DNA of 64,000 bases, taken from NCBI GenBank assembly GCA_013099195.1, contig CP039999.1, positions 248,001 to 312,000 of the forward strand. Direction: 5' to 3'. Positions 50,482-58,262 of the stretch are shown here, one piece after another; position 1 is the stretch's first letter, and the number at the start of each line of letters is the position of its first letter. The DNA is from Candidatus Saccharibacteria bacterium oral taxon 488 (GTDB lineage: Bacteria > Patescibacteriota > Saccharimonadia > Saccharimonadales > Saccharimonadaceae). The notes below the pieces were generated by a model that saw only the letters and a list, made by a program, of their open reading frames with translations, had not been told where the DNA came from and made no database searches. The position numbers and the translations under genes are program-made.

Positions 50482-50907
50482 CTATGCTCCTGGTTTTGAT
50501 GTCGGGGTGTCTTTCTTTGGTTCGGCGTCCTTTTCGAATTTGGTGTTTTTCAGTTCTTTTTTGAGGACGCTGCCTGCGATAAAGCGGACTTTGGCCTCTT
50601 CAATAATACTAGGATTGACGTCTTTTTCTTCGGCGACGCCTTTGGATTTGAGCGTAACGTGGAAATAACCAAGCTCGCCCAGGTGCACGCTGTGACCTTT
50701 GGCAAGCAGTGATGCCAATTCCTCGCCCAAAATCGTCAAAACCGCCTGAATATCCGTCTTACTAACAGTGGTAGAATGGCGAGCAATATTATCGGAGAGT
50801 TCGGGCAAGTCGATGCGGCCAGCTTCCGATTCGCGGGCATAATACTTTGGCGGATCAGCTGGTTTGGCTGGATTTTTCATCTTAACGGCTTTATATTTCA
50901 ATGTCAT
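50482..50907 (-). CDS. HU-like DNA-binding protein (HU-related, TIGR01201-like)
   Basis: The 141-residue protein has the HU-related layout: KYKAVKMKNPAKPADPPKYY, then SDNIARHSTTVSKTDIQAVL, VHLGELGYFHVTLKSKGV and VRFIAGSVLKKEL, with a Lys/Pro tail. It is longer than HU and like the Bacteroidetes-type variant. Likely binds and bends DNA. AAGGA is 8 bases before the ATG. A long 5' leader with repeats and palindromes (50908-51184) suggests self-regulation. Confidence 0.75.
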   Translation of the reverse strand: MTLKYKAVKMKNPAKPADPPKYYARESEAGRIDLPELSDNIARHSTTVSKTDIQAVLTILGEELASLLAKGHSVHLGELGYFHVTLKSKGVAEEKDVNPSIIEEAKVRFIAGSVLKKELKNTKFEKDAEPKKDTPTSKPGA

Positions 50908-51190
50908 TTGGCTATCCTTTCCGTTGATTAATCAACACATTGTAGTAGAACTTTGAGACTACCACGGTACTTTTTCTAAACTACCACGGTACTTTTCGAA
51001 AAGTACCACGTTGGTTTTCGCCGAGCGGGCGTTACCTCTTAAAAAGCATGCGTACCGGTAGGTAAATTGGAATCTGGAGGCTATCAAAACACCGCTTAAC
51101 GAATTGTCTTTCCGCGAGTTACATCACCACCCCACCTCCTTTCGGATTACAGCCGCCGCAAGCCGCGATGCTGATTATGGTTTTAGTATA
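50908..51190 (-). promoter_or_regulatory. Long leader of the HU-like gene with repeats and a start-stop element
   Basis: Minus-strand TATACT (51190-51185) predicts a 270-base leader. It contains a 17-bp direct repeat (50959-50975 and 50980-50996), a perfect 18-bp palindrome (50989-51006), and the 14-bp palindrome GTTGATTAATCAAC (50924-50937) just before the ribosome binding site. Near 51141 it holds AAAGGAGGTG, an exact anti-16S match, followed at once by GTGGTGATGTAA, a start codon directly before a stop. Confidence 0.65.
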
Positions 51191-51274
51191 GCATGGACGG
51201 GGCGGAAAGGCGATGATGTAACATCAATTATGTATACCATAAACTAGATTTTACATAATTATCTCCAGAAAGTA

Positions 51275-51302
51275 TTGACAAATATTGATATATATATATA
51301 CT
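51275..51302 (+). promoter_or_regulatory. Promoter D of the small-gene set
   Basis: TTGACA (51275-51280), 16-bp spacer with the TATATATATA run, TATACT (51297-51302). Start near 51309. Confidence 0.75.
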
Positions 51303-51308
51303 TAATCT

Positions 51309-51366
51309 TGGACTATCAATTCAGATAGACCCGGCTTTCAGCCGACCTACTACAGAAAGGTCCGAC
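51309..51366 (+). promoter_or_regulatory. Three-hairpin leader hiding the ribosome binding site
   Basis: CTATC/GATAG (51313-51328), CGGCT/AGCCG (51332-51344) and GACCT/AGGTC (51344-51362). The last covers AAAGG, the ribosome binding site of the 51367 gene. Confidence 0.65.
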
Positions 51367-51588
51367 ATGGGACTTCTCTGGGACCGGAACATCGGAAATG
51401 GCGACGGCGAGGTGAAGAAGATCGAGATCCCGCTCGACGGGTCCTCGATGCACATCTCTCAGTACGATCGTGAGACCAATACCCGTGTTTCGTGGAACAC
51501 CAACGGTTCTATCGACGGTGTCGAGCCGGGTACGATGCACTCTACCGACCAGAACCTCGGTAAGCACGACCCGAAGCGCCACCTGTAG
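51367..51588 (+). CDS. Orphan 73-aa protein (small-gene set, member D)
   Basis: I do not recognise this protein (MGLLWDRNIGNGDGEVKKIE at the start, HSTDQNLGKHDPKRHL at the end). It is polar with a possible small beta sheet and no membrane segment. The ATG at 51367 follows AAAGGTCCGAC, nearly the same text as before the 25357 gene (AAGGTCTGAC), another link between the set members. A GGACA/TGTCC hairpin follows the stop. Confidence 0.6.
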   Translation: MGLLWDRNIGNGDGEVKKIEIPLDGSSMHISQYDRETNTRVSWNTNGSIDGVEPGTMHSTDQNLGKHDPKRHL

Positions 51589-51599
51589 GTGGTGAACGA

Positions 51600-51637
51600 C
51601 CTGGACATGTCTATAAACTGTCCACTTATTCTTGATA
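51600..51637 (+). repeat. Terminator-like repeat, copy 1
   Basis: CCTGGACA...CTGTCC-CTTATTCTTGATA; the GGACA/TGTCC arms form a hairpin before a T-rich tail. Closely similar to copy 2 at 52295. Confidence 0.6.
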
Positions 51638-51646
51638 AAAAATCCT

Positions 51647-51916
51647 ATGTATAAACAACGAGACGAATACACTGCAGCACGAGAAATCATTGATTTATAT
51701 TACGATACACCTGATTCTGCCGATATTATAGAGTCTCTCAGCTGTATCTGTTTCTCGTTGGCGCGAATTTTCGAACAAGGTGACAAAAGGATTATTTGGG
51801 ATGATATGTTTGATTATTTTGATCAAGATTATACGGCAATTGAAAAGAAACTAGAGCGCCCAAATCGTCAGATAATTGATGACTTATACCACAAGATTAT
51901 CAACCAAATACGCTAA
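51647..51916 (+). CDS. Small helical protein, paralogue of 50004
   Basis: An 89-residue acidic helical protein (MYKQRDEYTAAREIIDLYYD). ATG 51647 is preferred to TTG 51632; GATAAA (51634-51639) lies 7 bases before it. It shares AREIIDLY, ESL, CFSLAR and WDD with the 50004 protein. Function unknown. It lies between two copies of the short repeat, with the 51985 gene next. Confidence 0.6.
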   Translation: MYKQRDEYTAAREIIDLYYDTPDSADIIESLSCICFSLARIFEQGDKRIIWDDMFDYFDQDYTAIEKKLERPNRQIIDDLYHKIINQIR

Positions 51917-51984
51917 CTTTATATTTCCTGTATATATAATAATGACCTTATAATAAGAGTTAGTATATAAGTGTGCTACAAGTT

Positions 51985-52278
51985 ATGAACTACGATGGAT
52001 ATCTAGAATTGCAGACTCGCCTAGAATGGTTTTATGATTTTCATCCAGAGTTTTTTGATGATATTCCGCCTGAACAGAAAAAGCTGCTACAGGACATATT
52101 TTTATATGACGCGCCAGACGAGAGTTATCCAGAGTCATTGCAAGATTTTTATGATGAGACTATTAGCGGCAAGCCGACACTTCAGCATGATGCACTTCTA
52201 GCAGTAGATGCTTTGTATCAAGCAGCAGGCGCTGAGAGTTTGTTTGATGATACTGAGTATCGTTCCCTTGCTGACTAA
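51985..52278 (+). CDS. Small acidic protein
   Basis: A 97-residue, strongly acidic protein (MNYDGYLELQTRLEWFYDFH) with no family I recognise; Asp/Glu and aromatic content is like that of small immunity or inhibitor proteins, but this is only composition. ATG 51985 starts inside the longer frame from 51973. TATAAT at 51949-51954 is a possible promoter. A hairpin repeat follows the stop (52295). Confidence 0.5.
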   Translation: MNYDGYLELQTRLEWFYDFHPEFFDDIPPEQKKLLQDIFLYDAPDESYPESLQDFYDETISGKPTLQHDALLAVDALYQAAGAESLFDDTEYRSLAD

Positions 52279-52294
52279 ATTTCGGTCTATGTAA

Positions 52295-52331
52295 CCTGGA
52301 CAAGTCATAGAACTGTCCGCTTTTCTTGATA
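52295..52331 (+). repeat. Terminator-like repeat, copy 2
   Basis: CCTGGACA...CTGTCC-CTTTTCTTGATA, the second copy of the 51600 element, again just after a small gene. Confidence 0.6.
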
Positions 52332-52349
52332 TGATTAATTTAGGTTTAT

Positions 52350-52371
52350 TGTATGAATAGCTATTCATACA
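52350..52371. repeat. Perfect 22-bp palindrome at the start of the 52353 gene
   Basis: TGTATGAATAG and its exact complement, with no loop. ATG 52353-52355 lies in the left arm. It could be an operator or a hairpin over the start codon. Confidence 0.8.
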
Positions 52372-53248
52372 TCCAGATTATCTTGACTCGCTTAACCAGA
52401 GTAAAGAATTAAAGCATATTTTCGCTAAGTGTGAATTTGAATTTGCGCACCTCATCAAGCCATATATTAACGACCAGCATATTGAAGTTCGTCCAAACGA
52501 CAACATGGATGACGGCTTTTTCGTGCCAGATCCGAAAAGTTATTATCGGTATTATTTGGCGACGGTGAAGCAGAGAAATAATTGCCCTATAAACAATGAT
52601 GAGCCCTGGTTTATATATGTTATAGACCTACTCATCTTATTCGAAATATTCTATCATATCTATATGAATACGCCACCGCTCAATAATCTCATCCGCAACG
52701 ACATCGACATGTTCTGGTCAAATAGGTTAGGTTTGGTTCGTAGTGTGGCCGATGTGCGGTTGTTTGTGTGCGAGTATCTGCCGTTACTTGGCATTGATTA
52801 TGATACGTCAATTGCTAAGGCCGTCTTACAACTTCAGCGTATAAATGTTGCGGAAACGCAGCCATTGGTTACTGAAATAGCCGCTCTGGCAAAGTTAATT
52901 TATAACGAGGGTAATACGAATGCGCGCCTAAAACTTTGGCGGCGGCTGGCGAAAACGGTTGGGTATGACAAAGAAATTAACAAAATAGACATAAATCTAA
53001 CGTCTAGGTCAAATGTTATTAAATATATTAAAGTGCTTTTGTCGGACGATTGCATGAAGATGTGGCCAGCTCATGATATAGCGTATAAAATTGTTAACCT
53101 AATGGTGCATTATGATATTACCGAAGACGACCGCCCGCTGTATGAGATATGGGACTTAGCAACAGAGGTAGAAGCGATGAGTTTGGCCGAGATAGAAATA
53201 TCTGGCAAGCTGGATGAGACGATTAAGCCAAGTAAGAAGCTTGGCTGA
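52353..53248 (+). pseudogene. Hypothetical helical protein with a 5' frameshift
   Basis: The frame ending at TGA 53246-53248 is open back to about 52361 and reads as protein there (HPDYLDSLNQSKELKHIFAK), but has no start codon before ATG 52505. ATG 52353, in another frame, gives MNSYSYI and then runs into TAA. A one-base change near 52370 would join them into a protein of about 298 residues. Either the gene is broken, or it starts at 52505 as a 247-residue protein, or recoding occurs at the palindrome. The family is unknown; it is helical and AT-rich. Confidence 0.55.
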
Positions 53249-53279
53249 ATTGGTGAAATGACCCGAAGCTTCCCTATGC

Positions 53280-53585
53280 CTATTTCCCTCTCCGCGCCGC
53301 CATCGCGAACCACATAAAGTAATCCTCCAGCGATTCGTCCTCCATGCCGGCGAATAGTTCGCGGGCGCGCAGGACTTCGCGGAGTTTTGGCGATTTTTGG
53401 CGGGCAAGCTGTTCGGCGGTGGCGTCCAATAAGTCCAAGCCGCGCTGCCAGGCAGCAGTCATCGCAGCCGTGTCGCCGCGGCGCCGGGCGGCAAACGCTC
53501 GCCCGACCTCTGAGCCGATGTTGCCCATTTGTTCGAAAATCGTCAAGTTCTGCCACTTCTCTCGGTCAAAGACATATTCACTCAC
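53280..53585 (-). CDS. Small four-helix hypothetical protein
   Basis: A 101-residue helical protein (SEYVFDREKWQNLTIFEQM at the start, LEDYFMWFAMAARRGK at the end) of unknown function. GTG 53585 is chosen because GGAG lies 6 bases upstream; it overlaps the DUF5674 stop, so the two genes are coupled. Such short helical partners are often found beside DUF5674 genes in CPR, by my recollection. Confidence 0.6.
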   Translation of the reverse strand: MSEYVFDREKWQNLTIFEQMGNIGSEVGRAFAARRRGDTAAMTAAWQRGLDLLDATAEQLARQKSPKLREVLRARELFAGMEDESLEDYFMWFAMAARRGK

Positions 53586-53919
53586 GGACAACTCCAGCAA
53601 TGATATCGCTAATTTGCTGCCGCACCGCTGGGTCTAGCACATCGCGCGACGGATTGTTTTGCCGCGGTCGGATGTTTATCATGCTGTCAAACTCGATAAA
53701 TTCATCGGTACCAAACTTATCCGGATGTAGGTTGATCCCCCATAGATCGGCTTGCTGCGATCCGCGTTCTAGCAAATACGCTTCGCCATCAGCATGCATA
53801 TCCATGTCGATCACCACAATTTTCTTAGCAACATCGACATCTGCTTTGACCATCGTCCCGTACATTCTCTCGGCCATCAGGCGAAGCTCAGTGAGGGTTA
53901 TCGTATCAATAATCTTCAT
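53578..53919 (-). CDS. DUF5674 family protein
   Basis: 113 residues with the family pattern IVVIDMDMHADGEAYLLERG, ADLWGINLHPD, FIEFDSMINIRPRQNN. Function unknown; likely a small alpha/beta protein. TACAAT (53931-53926) is 6 bases before the ATG, so the mRNA should be leaderless. It overlaps the next gene. Confidence 0.75.
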   Translation of the reverse strand: MKIIDTITLTELRLMAERMYGTMVKADVDVAKKIVVIDMDMHADGEAYLLERGSQQADLWGINLHPDKFGTDEFIEFDSMINIRPRQNNPSRDVLDPAVRQQISDIIAGVVRE

Positions 53920-54028
53920 GATTTAATTGTAGCACAGACGGCCAGCGCTTCAGCATGATAGGCTGACGGCGGAATCTTTATGTAAAGCAGGAGTTGCGAG
54001 TCTGTTTGACGACTTTAATATGCACAAT

Positions 54029-54604
54029 TTAGGAAGACCTATTCTTGGACCCGTATTTTTCTCTAGCTATTTTAGTATACTTTCTGATAAAATCGCTTTT
54101 TGCATCAGTATATCCATCTCTGTCATACTCAAATTCCTTCCAAAGTTGTAGTTTCAATTTTTCGTACTGTTTAGCAATATCGCCATTCTCGCGTAGATAA
54201 TCCCTAAAGTAGATCTCATCATTATCCCCCACAACCCTAATGTGGAGATGAAATACCTTATCCGCGAAGCCCTGTTTGGTATATCCCTTATTCAATGAGA
54301 TTCGTTTTGCTTTCTGGCTCATGCACAGCCAATTATTTTCAACAAGAATATTTTTTACAGGCTCTAATTCTTTTTCCGACGGGACTTCAAGCAATATATC
54401 TACTATATTCTTTGCCTGTATATTTGGGATGGCCGTGCTACCAATGTGAGATATTTGTGTTATGTATTTTTCTGGCACCAATGAAGAGATGGATTTTACT
54501 TCCTCATCATACCAGCGTGCCCATTCTCTATTGTGTTCTACAAGAAATATGGGGAATAATTGCCACAATTCTTCCAAACTCATTTTCTCTAGCTCTCTGT
54601 CCAT
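54029..54604 (-). CDS. GrpB/UPF0157 family protein
   Basis: 191 residues of the GrpB nucleotidyltransferase-like family: VEHNREWARWYDEEV, ISHIGSTAIPNIQAKNIVDI, FHLHIRVVGDNDEIYFRDYL and FIRKYTKIAREKYG. The exact reaction is unknown. GGAGG five bases before the ATG and a 9-base gap to the histidine kinase gene place it at the end of that operon. It is more AT-rich than its neighbours, which suggests later arrival. Confidence 0.85.
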   Translation of the reverse strand: MDRELEKMSLEELWQLFPIFLVEHNREWARWYDEEVKSISSLVPEKYITQISHIGSTAIPNIQAKNIVDILLEVPSEKELEPVKNILVENNWLCMSQKAKRISLNKGYTKQGFADKVFHLHIRVVGDNDEIYFRDYLRENGDIAKQYEKLKLQLWKEFEYDRDGYTDAKSDFIRKYTKIAREKYGSKNRSS

Positions 54605-54613
54605 TACATCCTC

Positions 54614-55999
54614 CTACTCAAACCTTACCACAAACCGCATACCCCGCCCGTGCGGTGCAAACTCATAATCCAGACCCTTAGCGTCGAGCAGCATTTTCAC
54701 GGTATAGAGGCCGATACCACTGCTGTCGGTATGTTGTTTCGCGCCGTCAGAACTACGATAAAACGGATCGAAGACGTGCTGGAGTTGCTGCTTGGTGAGT
54801 GGTTTGCAGGTGTTTTCGATGGCTAGTTCACGCTGGTTGCAAGTAAGTTTTATCACACTCCCCGCATCGCCGTGGCGCACCGCGTTTGACACTAGATTCG
54901 AGATGACGTGACGCATCATATCAGGATTAGCGCGAATGGTTGTCGGCTGGGTGTCAAGCTTGAAGGTCATGCCGCGCGCTTTTGCTAGCAGGCGGTAATC
55001 GTCGACCACCTCAGCTATCAGCTGGTCAACCCTCAGTCGCTTTTCTTGGCGTACGGCTTGCTCGGCCACGTTTCCAGAGCGCAACACATCATTCACCATC
55101 GCCGCCAAGCGGTCAACCTGCGCCACCGATTCCGCCAGGTACTGGTCGCGATTTTTATACTCACCGATGTTTAGCTGCATATTTTCGAGCATAATCCTGA
55201 GGGCCGCCAGCGGTGTTTTTAGCTCATGCGAGGCCGCGCGGAGGAATGCGATTTTTTCTTTCTCCAGCTGTGTGATCCGCTTATTCTCATGCTCCAGTGA
55301 GCGAATCGTTTGCCACAGATTTTGGTATAACTCGTTAATGTTTCGCCCTAGCACGCCGATCTCGTCATGGCTGTTCACCGGGTAGTGCACGTCCTTTTCC
55401 AGTCGCTGCATGGTCGTCGTCACTGCTGCCATCTGACGAATCGGCCGCGTCACAAAACGACTGTAGATGTAAGAAAATATCAGCGCCACCAACAGCGAAC
55501 CAAGCATGGTATACGGCAATACGTGCAGCGTGGCGAGCTTGGCCTGAGTGACAGGCGCCACATCGGCCAGTAGCTTGATTCTGGCCGTTTGTCCGCGATT
55601 ATCCGCCACACTACCCTGCTGCAAAATCACCGAGCGCGGATCGATCGTTTGTCCGTCAGCGATTTTCACCACGCTGGTATCGACTGGTTTACCGCTGTCT
55701 GTCACGATATTGACGGATTGAAAGCCTTGAAAATACTGATCGCGTCCGTCAATCGTTAGCGTAATGTTGACGTTTTTCATACTCGCAAATTCCTGGCTGA
55801 GACGGCGCATTTCCTCGGCCGATTTACCGCGCAGCTCGGTGGTCAGCATTGCCAGGTTATTTGCTGCCTGGCGCTCTTTTTGCTGCAGATAAAATTGTGG
55901 CATCAAGGTGTAGACTAGCGCGTGCGCCAGGATGATCAACGCTGCAAACAGGCCGATTGACACTAAAAATGTTTTGGGAAATAACTTAAGCCGCTTCAT
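54614..55999 (-). CDS. Sensor histidine kinase
   Basis: 461 residues: membrane helix (TFLVSIGLFAALIILAHALV), extracytoplasmic sensor (residues about 32-165), second helix (YTMLGSLLVALIFSYIY), HAMP-like segment, the phospho-acceptor His in RAASHELKTPLAALR, N box (RHVISNLVSNAVRHGDAG) and DSSGIGLYTVKML. It phosphorylates the response regulator encoded just upstream, whose gene overlaps it by 14 bases. The signal is unknown; the ABC exporter operon at 49121 is a possible target by closeness. Confidence 0.9.
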   Translation of the reverse strand: MKRLKLFPKTFLVSIGLFAALIILAHALVYTLMPQFYLQQKERQAANNLAMLTTELRGKSAEEMRRLSQEFASMKNVNITLTIDGRDQYFQGFQSVNIVTDSGKPVDTSVVKIADGQTIDPRSVILQQGSVADNRGQTARIKLLADVAPVTQAKLATLHVLPYTMLGSLLVALIFSYIYSRFVTRPIRQMAAVTTTMQRLEKDVHYPVNSHDEIGVLGRNINELYQNLWQTIRSLEHENKRITQLEKEKIAFLRAASHELKTPLAALRIMLENMQLNIGEYKNRDQYLAESVAQVDRLAAMVNDVLRSGNVAEQAVRQEKRLRVDQLIAEVVDDYRLLAKARGMTFKLDTQPTTIRANPDMMRHVISNLVSNAVRHGDAGSVIKLTCNQRELAIENTCKPLTKQQLQHVFDPFYRSSDGAKQHTDSSGIGLYTVKMLLDAKGLDYEFAPHGRGMRFVVRFE

Positions 56000-56642
56000 A
56001 GCGATAGCCCACTCCCTTCACCGTGATGATGCAGTCCAGGTGCAATTTCTTGCGCAGATTTTTAATGTAGACGTCAATCACCCGGTCAAACGGCACCTCG
56101 TCATCACGCCACAACTTGTCAATGATAGCCTGCCGGCTCCAGACCATGTTTGGATTATCGACGAGCAGTTTGAGCAGCTGCACCTCCTTGGGCTTGAGGT
56201 GCGCGTCAGTATCATTATAAAACCCCTGATAAGCCGCGAAATCCACTGAGGCCAGGCCGCGGCGCCATAAGGTTTTGGTGGGTTGCTGCTGGCGGCGAAA
56301 TAGCGCCCTGATGCGCTTTTCCAACAGCACCAGCGAAAACGGCTTACTCATATAATCATCCGCCAGCTCGTCAAAACTCGCAACTTGCGTCGGCTCATCA
56401 TGTAGCGCCGTCAGCATTAGCACCGGTACGTCGCTAGTCTGGCGAATACGCCGCAGCACTTCAATACCACTCATCTTTGGTAGCATGATATCGAGGATGA
56501 TGACATCTGCTTTGGTATACTTCTCCAGAGCCTCTTCGCCGCTGGTTGCTGTCAGCACCATAAAACCCTGCTGGCGGAGGAATTGCTCAGTGCCAGTGCG
56601 TAAGGTGGGCTCGTCTTCAACAATAAGAACCGTTGATGTCAT
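55986..56642 (-). CDS. OmpR-family response regulator
   Basis: Receiver domain (VLIVEDEPTLR, VIILDIMLPKMSG with the acceptor Asp, LMLTALHDE, and Lys in YMSKPFSL) and a winged-helix effector (LKPKEVQLLKLLVDNPNMV, DVYIKNLRKKLHLD). ATG 56642 is chosen because TATACT (56654-56649) is 6 bases upstream; upstream codons in the frame precede transcription. First gene of the operon with the kinase at 54614. Confidence 0.93.
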   Translation of the reverse strand: MTSTVLIVEDEPTLRTGTEQFLRQQGFMVLTATSGEEALEKYTKADVIILDIMLPKMSGIEVLRRIRQTSDVPVLMLTALHDEPTQVASFDELADDYMSKPFSLVLLEKRIRALFRRQQQPTKTLWRRGLASVDFAAYQGFYNDTDAHLKPKEVQLLKLLVDNPNMVWSRQAIIDKLWRDDEVPFDRVIDVYIKNLRKKLHLDCIITVKGVGYRYEAA

Positions 56643-56728
56643 ATAAGTAGTATACCGAAAATGCCGCCCGTGGTAAACGAGCGGCATGGGGCGCGTGGTC
56701 AGCGTCAAATTGGGACGCTTGGGGCGCG

Positions 56729-57190
56729 TTAGTGGACGCCGACCACTTGCAGGCGCCGGGTGGTGCGACCGAGACCGAGAGAGATGGTTTCGGTGGCGTG
56801 GCGGTTGAGGAGGCTTTGTCCGAGGGGGCTATCGACCGAGATGCGGCCGTCAGACGGATCAGCCTCGAGGCTGTCAACGAGGGTGTAGCGAAAGAGTTGA
56901 CCCTGCTGATCAATGAGATCAACCACCGAGCCAATGGCGATGCGTAGCCGATCGCGCTTACGCGGCAGCGGCTTGGCGGTCTTGAGCGCAGTGCGTTTCT
57001 CGGCGAGCTTGCCATGGACGTTTTCGAGATTCATGATAATCTCACTGCGGCGGAGTTTGTCGTCGCGAGACTTAGCGCGGCCGATGTCGCGTAGTTCAGC
57101 TGAGAGTGCTTTTTCGCGGATTTCGAGTTCGTTGATTTGCTTGTGTAATTCTTTGAAGCCTTTTTTACTGAGATATGTTGTCGTATTCAT
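56729..57190 (-). CDS. greA: Transcription elongation factor GreA/GreB
   Basis: 153 residues with the N-terminal coiled coil (residues 6-75, SKKGFKELHKQINELEIREK) and the C-terminal FKBP-like domain (VVDLIDQQGQLFRYTLVD, ISVDSPLGQSLLNRHATET). It rescues backtracked RNA polymerase by stimulating transcript cleavage. GGTAAGG is just before the ATG, and a GGTGAGG/CCTCACC hairpin (57205-57222) precedes it in the leader. Confidence 0.88.
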   Translation of the reverse strand: MNTTTYLSKKGFKELHKQINELEIREKALSAELRDIGRAKSRDDKLRRSEIIMNLENVHGKLAEKRTALKTAKPLPRKRDRLRIAIGSVVDLIDQQGQLFRYTLVDSLEADPSDGRISVDSPLGQSLLNRHATETISLGLGRTTRRLQVVGVH

Positions 57191-57302
57191 CCTTACCCTT
57201 TCTGGTGAGGCTCACCTCACCGTAACTTATTACACCATGGCATTCTGAAAATTAGCTGAAAAATTGTAAAAATGTCAAAAAAGTCACGCCACCAGAGGTA
57301 AA

Positions 57303-58262
57303 TTACAGGGTTTTTGGCAGCGAAATGGTGAACGTTGTCGTGCCTTTGCGGCTGGCGGCGGTGAGTTGGCCGCCGAGGGCGCCGGCTAGTTGCTTGGCGA
57401 GACTGAGGCCGAGGCCGTAGCCGCCGGTTCGCTGATCGCCAGAAAAAAATCGCTCAAAAATATGCGGCAAGTCGCGCGCCGCGATTTGGCCATCGTTCGT
57501 CAGACAGATGGTGATGCGATGATGGGCAGCCTTGATATCAACCTGGACACGGGACTTACGCGGGCTGTGGCGCAGGGCGTTGTCGAGGATGATGGCGATC
57601 AGTTCGCGGACGATGAGGCGATGGCTGGTCAGGGTGATGGCCTCGTCGGTGATCAGTACGGTGCGTGCATCGGCCTTGCGTTCAGTGATCAGCTTTTTGG
57701 TGAGGTCGGTGATGTCGAATGTCTCAGTCGTGGTTTCTAATTGTCGATTGGCAGATGATAATTTGAGCAGCGTCTCAGTCAGCTGCGTCAGGCGGTCGGT
57801 CTCTTCGAGTGTGCTCTGGAGCGTCTGGCGAAGCGATGCTTTGCTGGCGTGCTGGTCGGACAATGCCAGCTCGGCCTCAGCTTTGATGACGGCCAGTGGC
57901 GTGCGCAGCTGATGACTGGCGTTGGCGGTAAAGCGCGACTGGGCGTCATGTGCTGCCTCAATCGGCTCAAGCGTCCGCCGGGCCAATATATAGGCACACA
58001 CACCGCCGCCGAGCAGTACGATGAGGTTGAGATAGCCGAGGCTGATCAGCAGGTTGGTGGTCGAGATTGACGGATGGTCGCGGATGATGGTCGTTTCGGT
58101 GTTGCCGTCGGTTTTGTGATGCTTACTCCAGTTATTCAGCTGGACGTCGAGTTCGGAGCTAGCGACTTGAAAGATGATGCCGCTAAATAGCAAGCTGACG
58201 GTCATCAGAATGAGCAAGTACCAGCCGGCGAGCTTGAGCGTTGCCGAGAAAAATAATTTCAC
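57303..58262 (-). CDS. Sensor histidine kinase
   Basis: 319 residues: two membrane helices (LAGWYLLILMTVSLLFSGII and LLISLGYLNLIVLLGGGVCA) flanking a small loop, then TANASHQLRTPLAVIKAEAE (acceptor His), an N box (LIAIILDNALRHSP), FSGDQRTGGYGLGLSLAK and a short C-terminus. The sensor loop is too small for a ligand pocket, so it may sense within the membrane. It overlaps the response regulator gene by 4 bases (ATGA). Confidence 0.9.
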   Translation of the reverse strand: MKLFFSATLKLAGWYLLILMTVSLLFSGIIFQVASSELDVQLNNWSKHHKTDGNTETTIIRDHPSISTTNLLISLGYLNLIVLLGGGVCAYILARRTLEPIEAAHDAQSRFTANASHQLRTPLAVIKAEAELALSDQHASKASLRQTLQSTLEETDRLTQLTETLLKLSSANRQLETTTETFDITDLTKKLITERKADARTVLITDEAITLTSHRLIVRELIAIILDNALRHSPRKSRVQVDIKAAHHRITICLTNDGQIAARDLPHIFERFFSGDQRTGGYGLGLSLAKQLAGALGGQLTAASRKGTTTFTISLPKTL

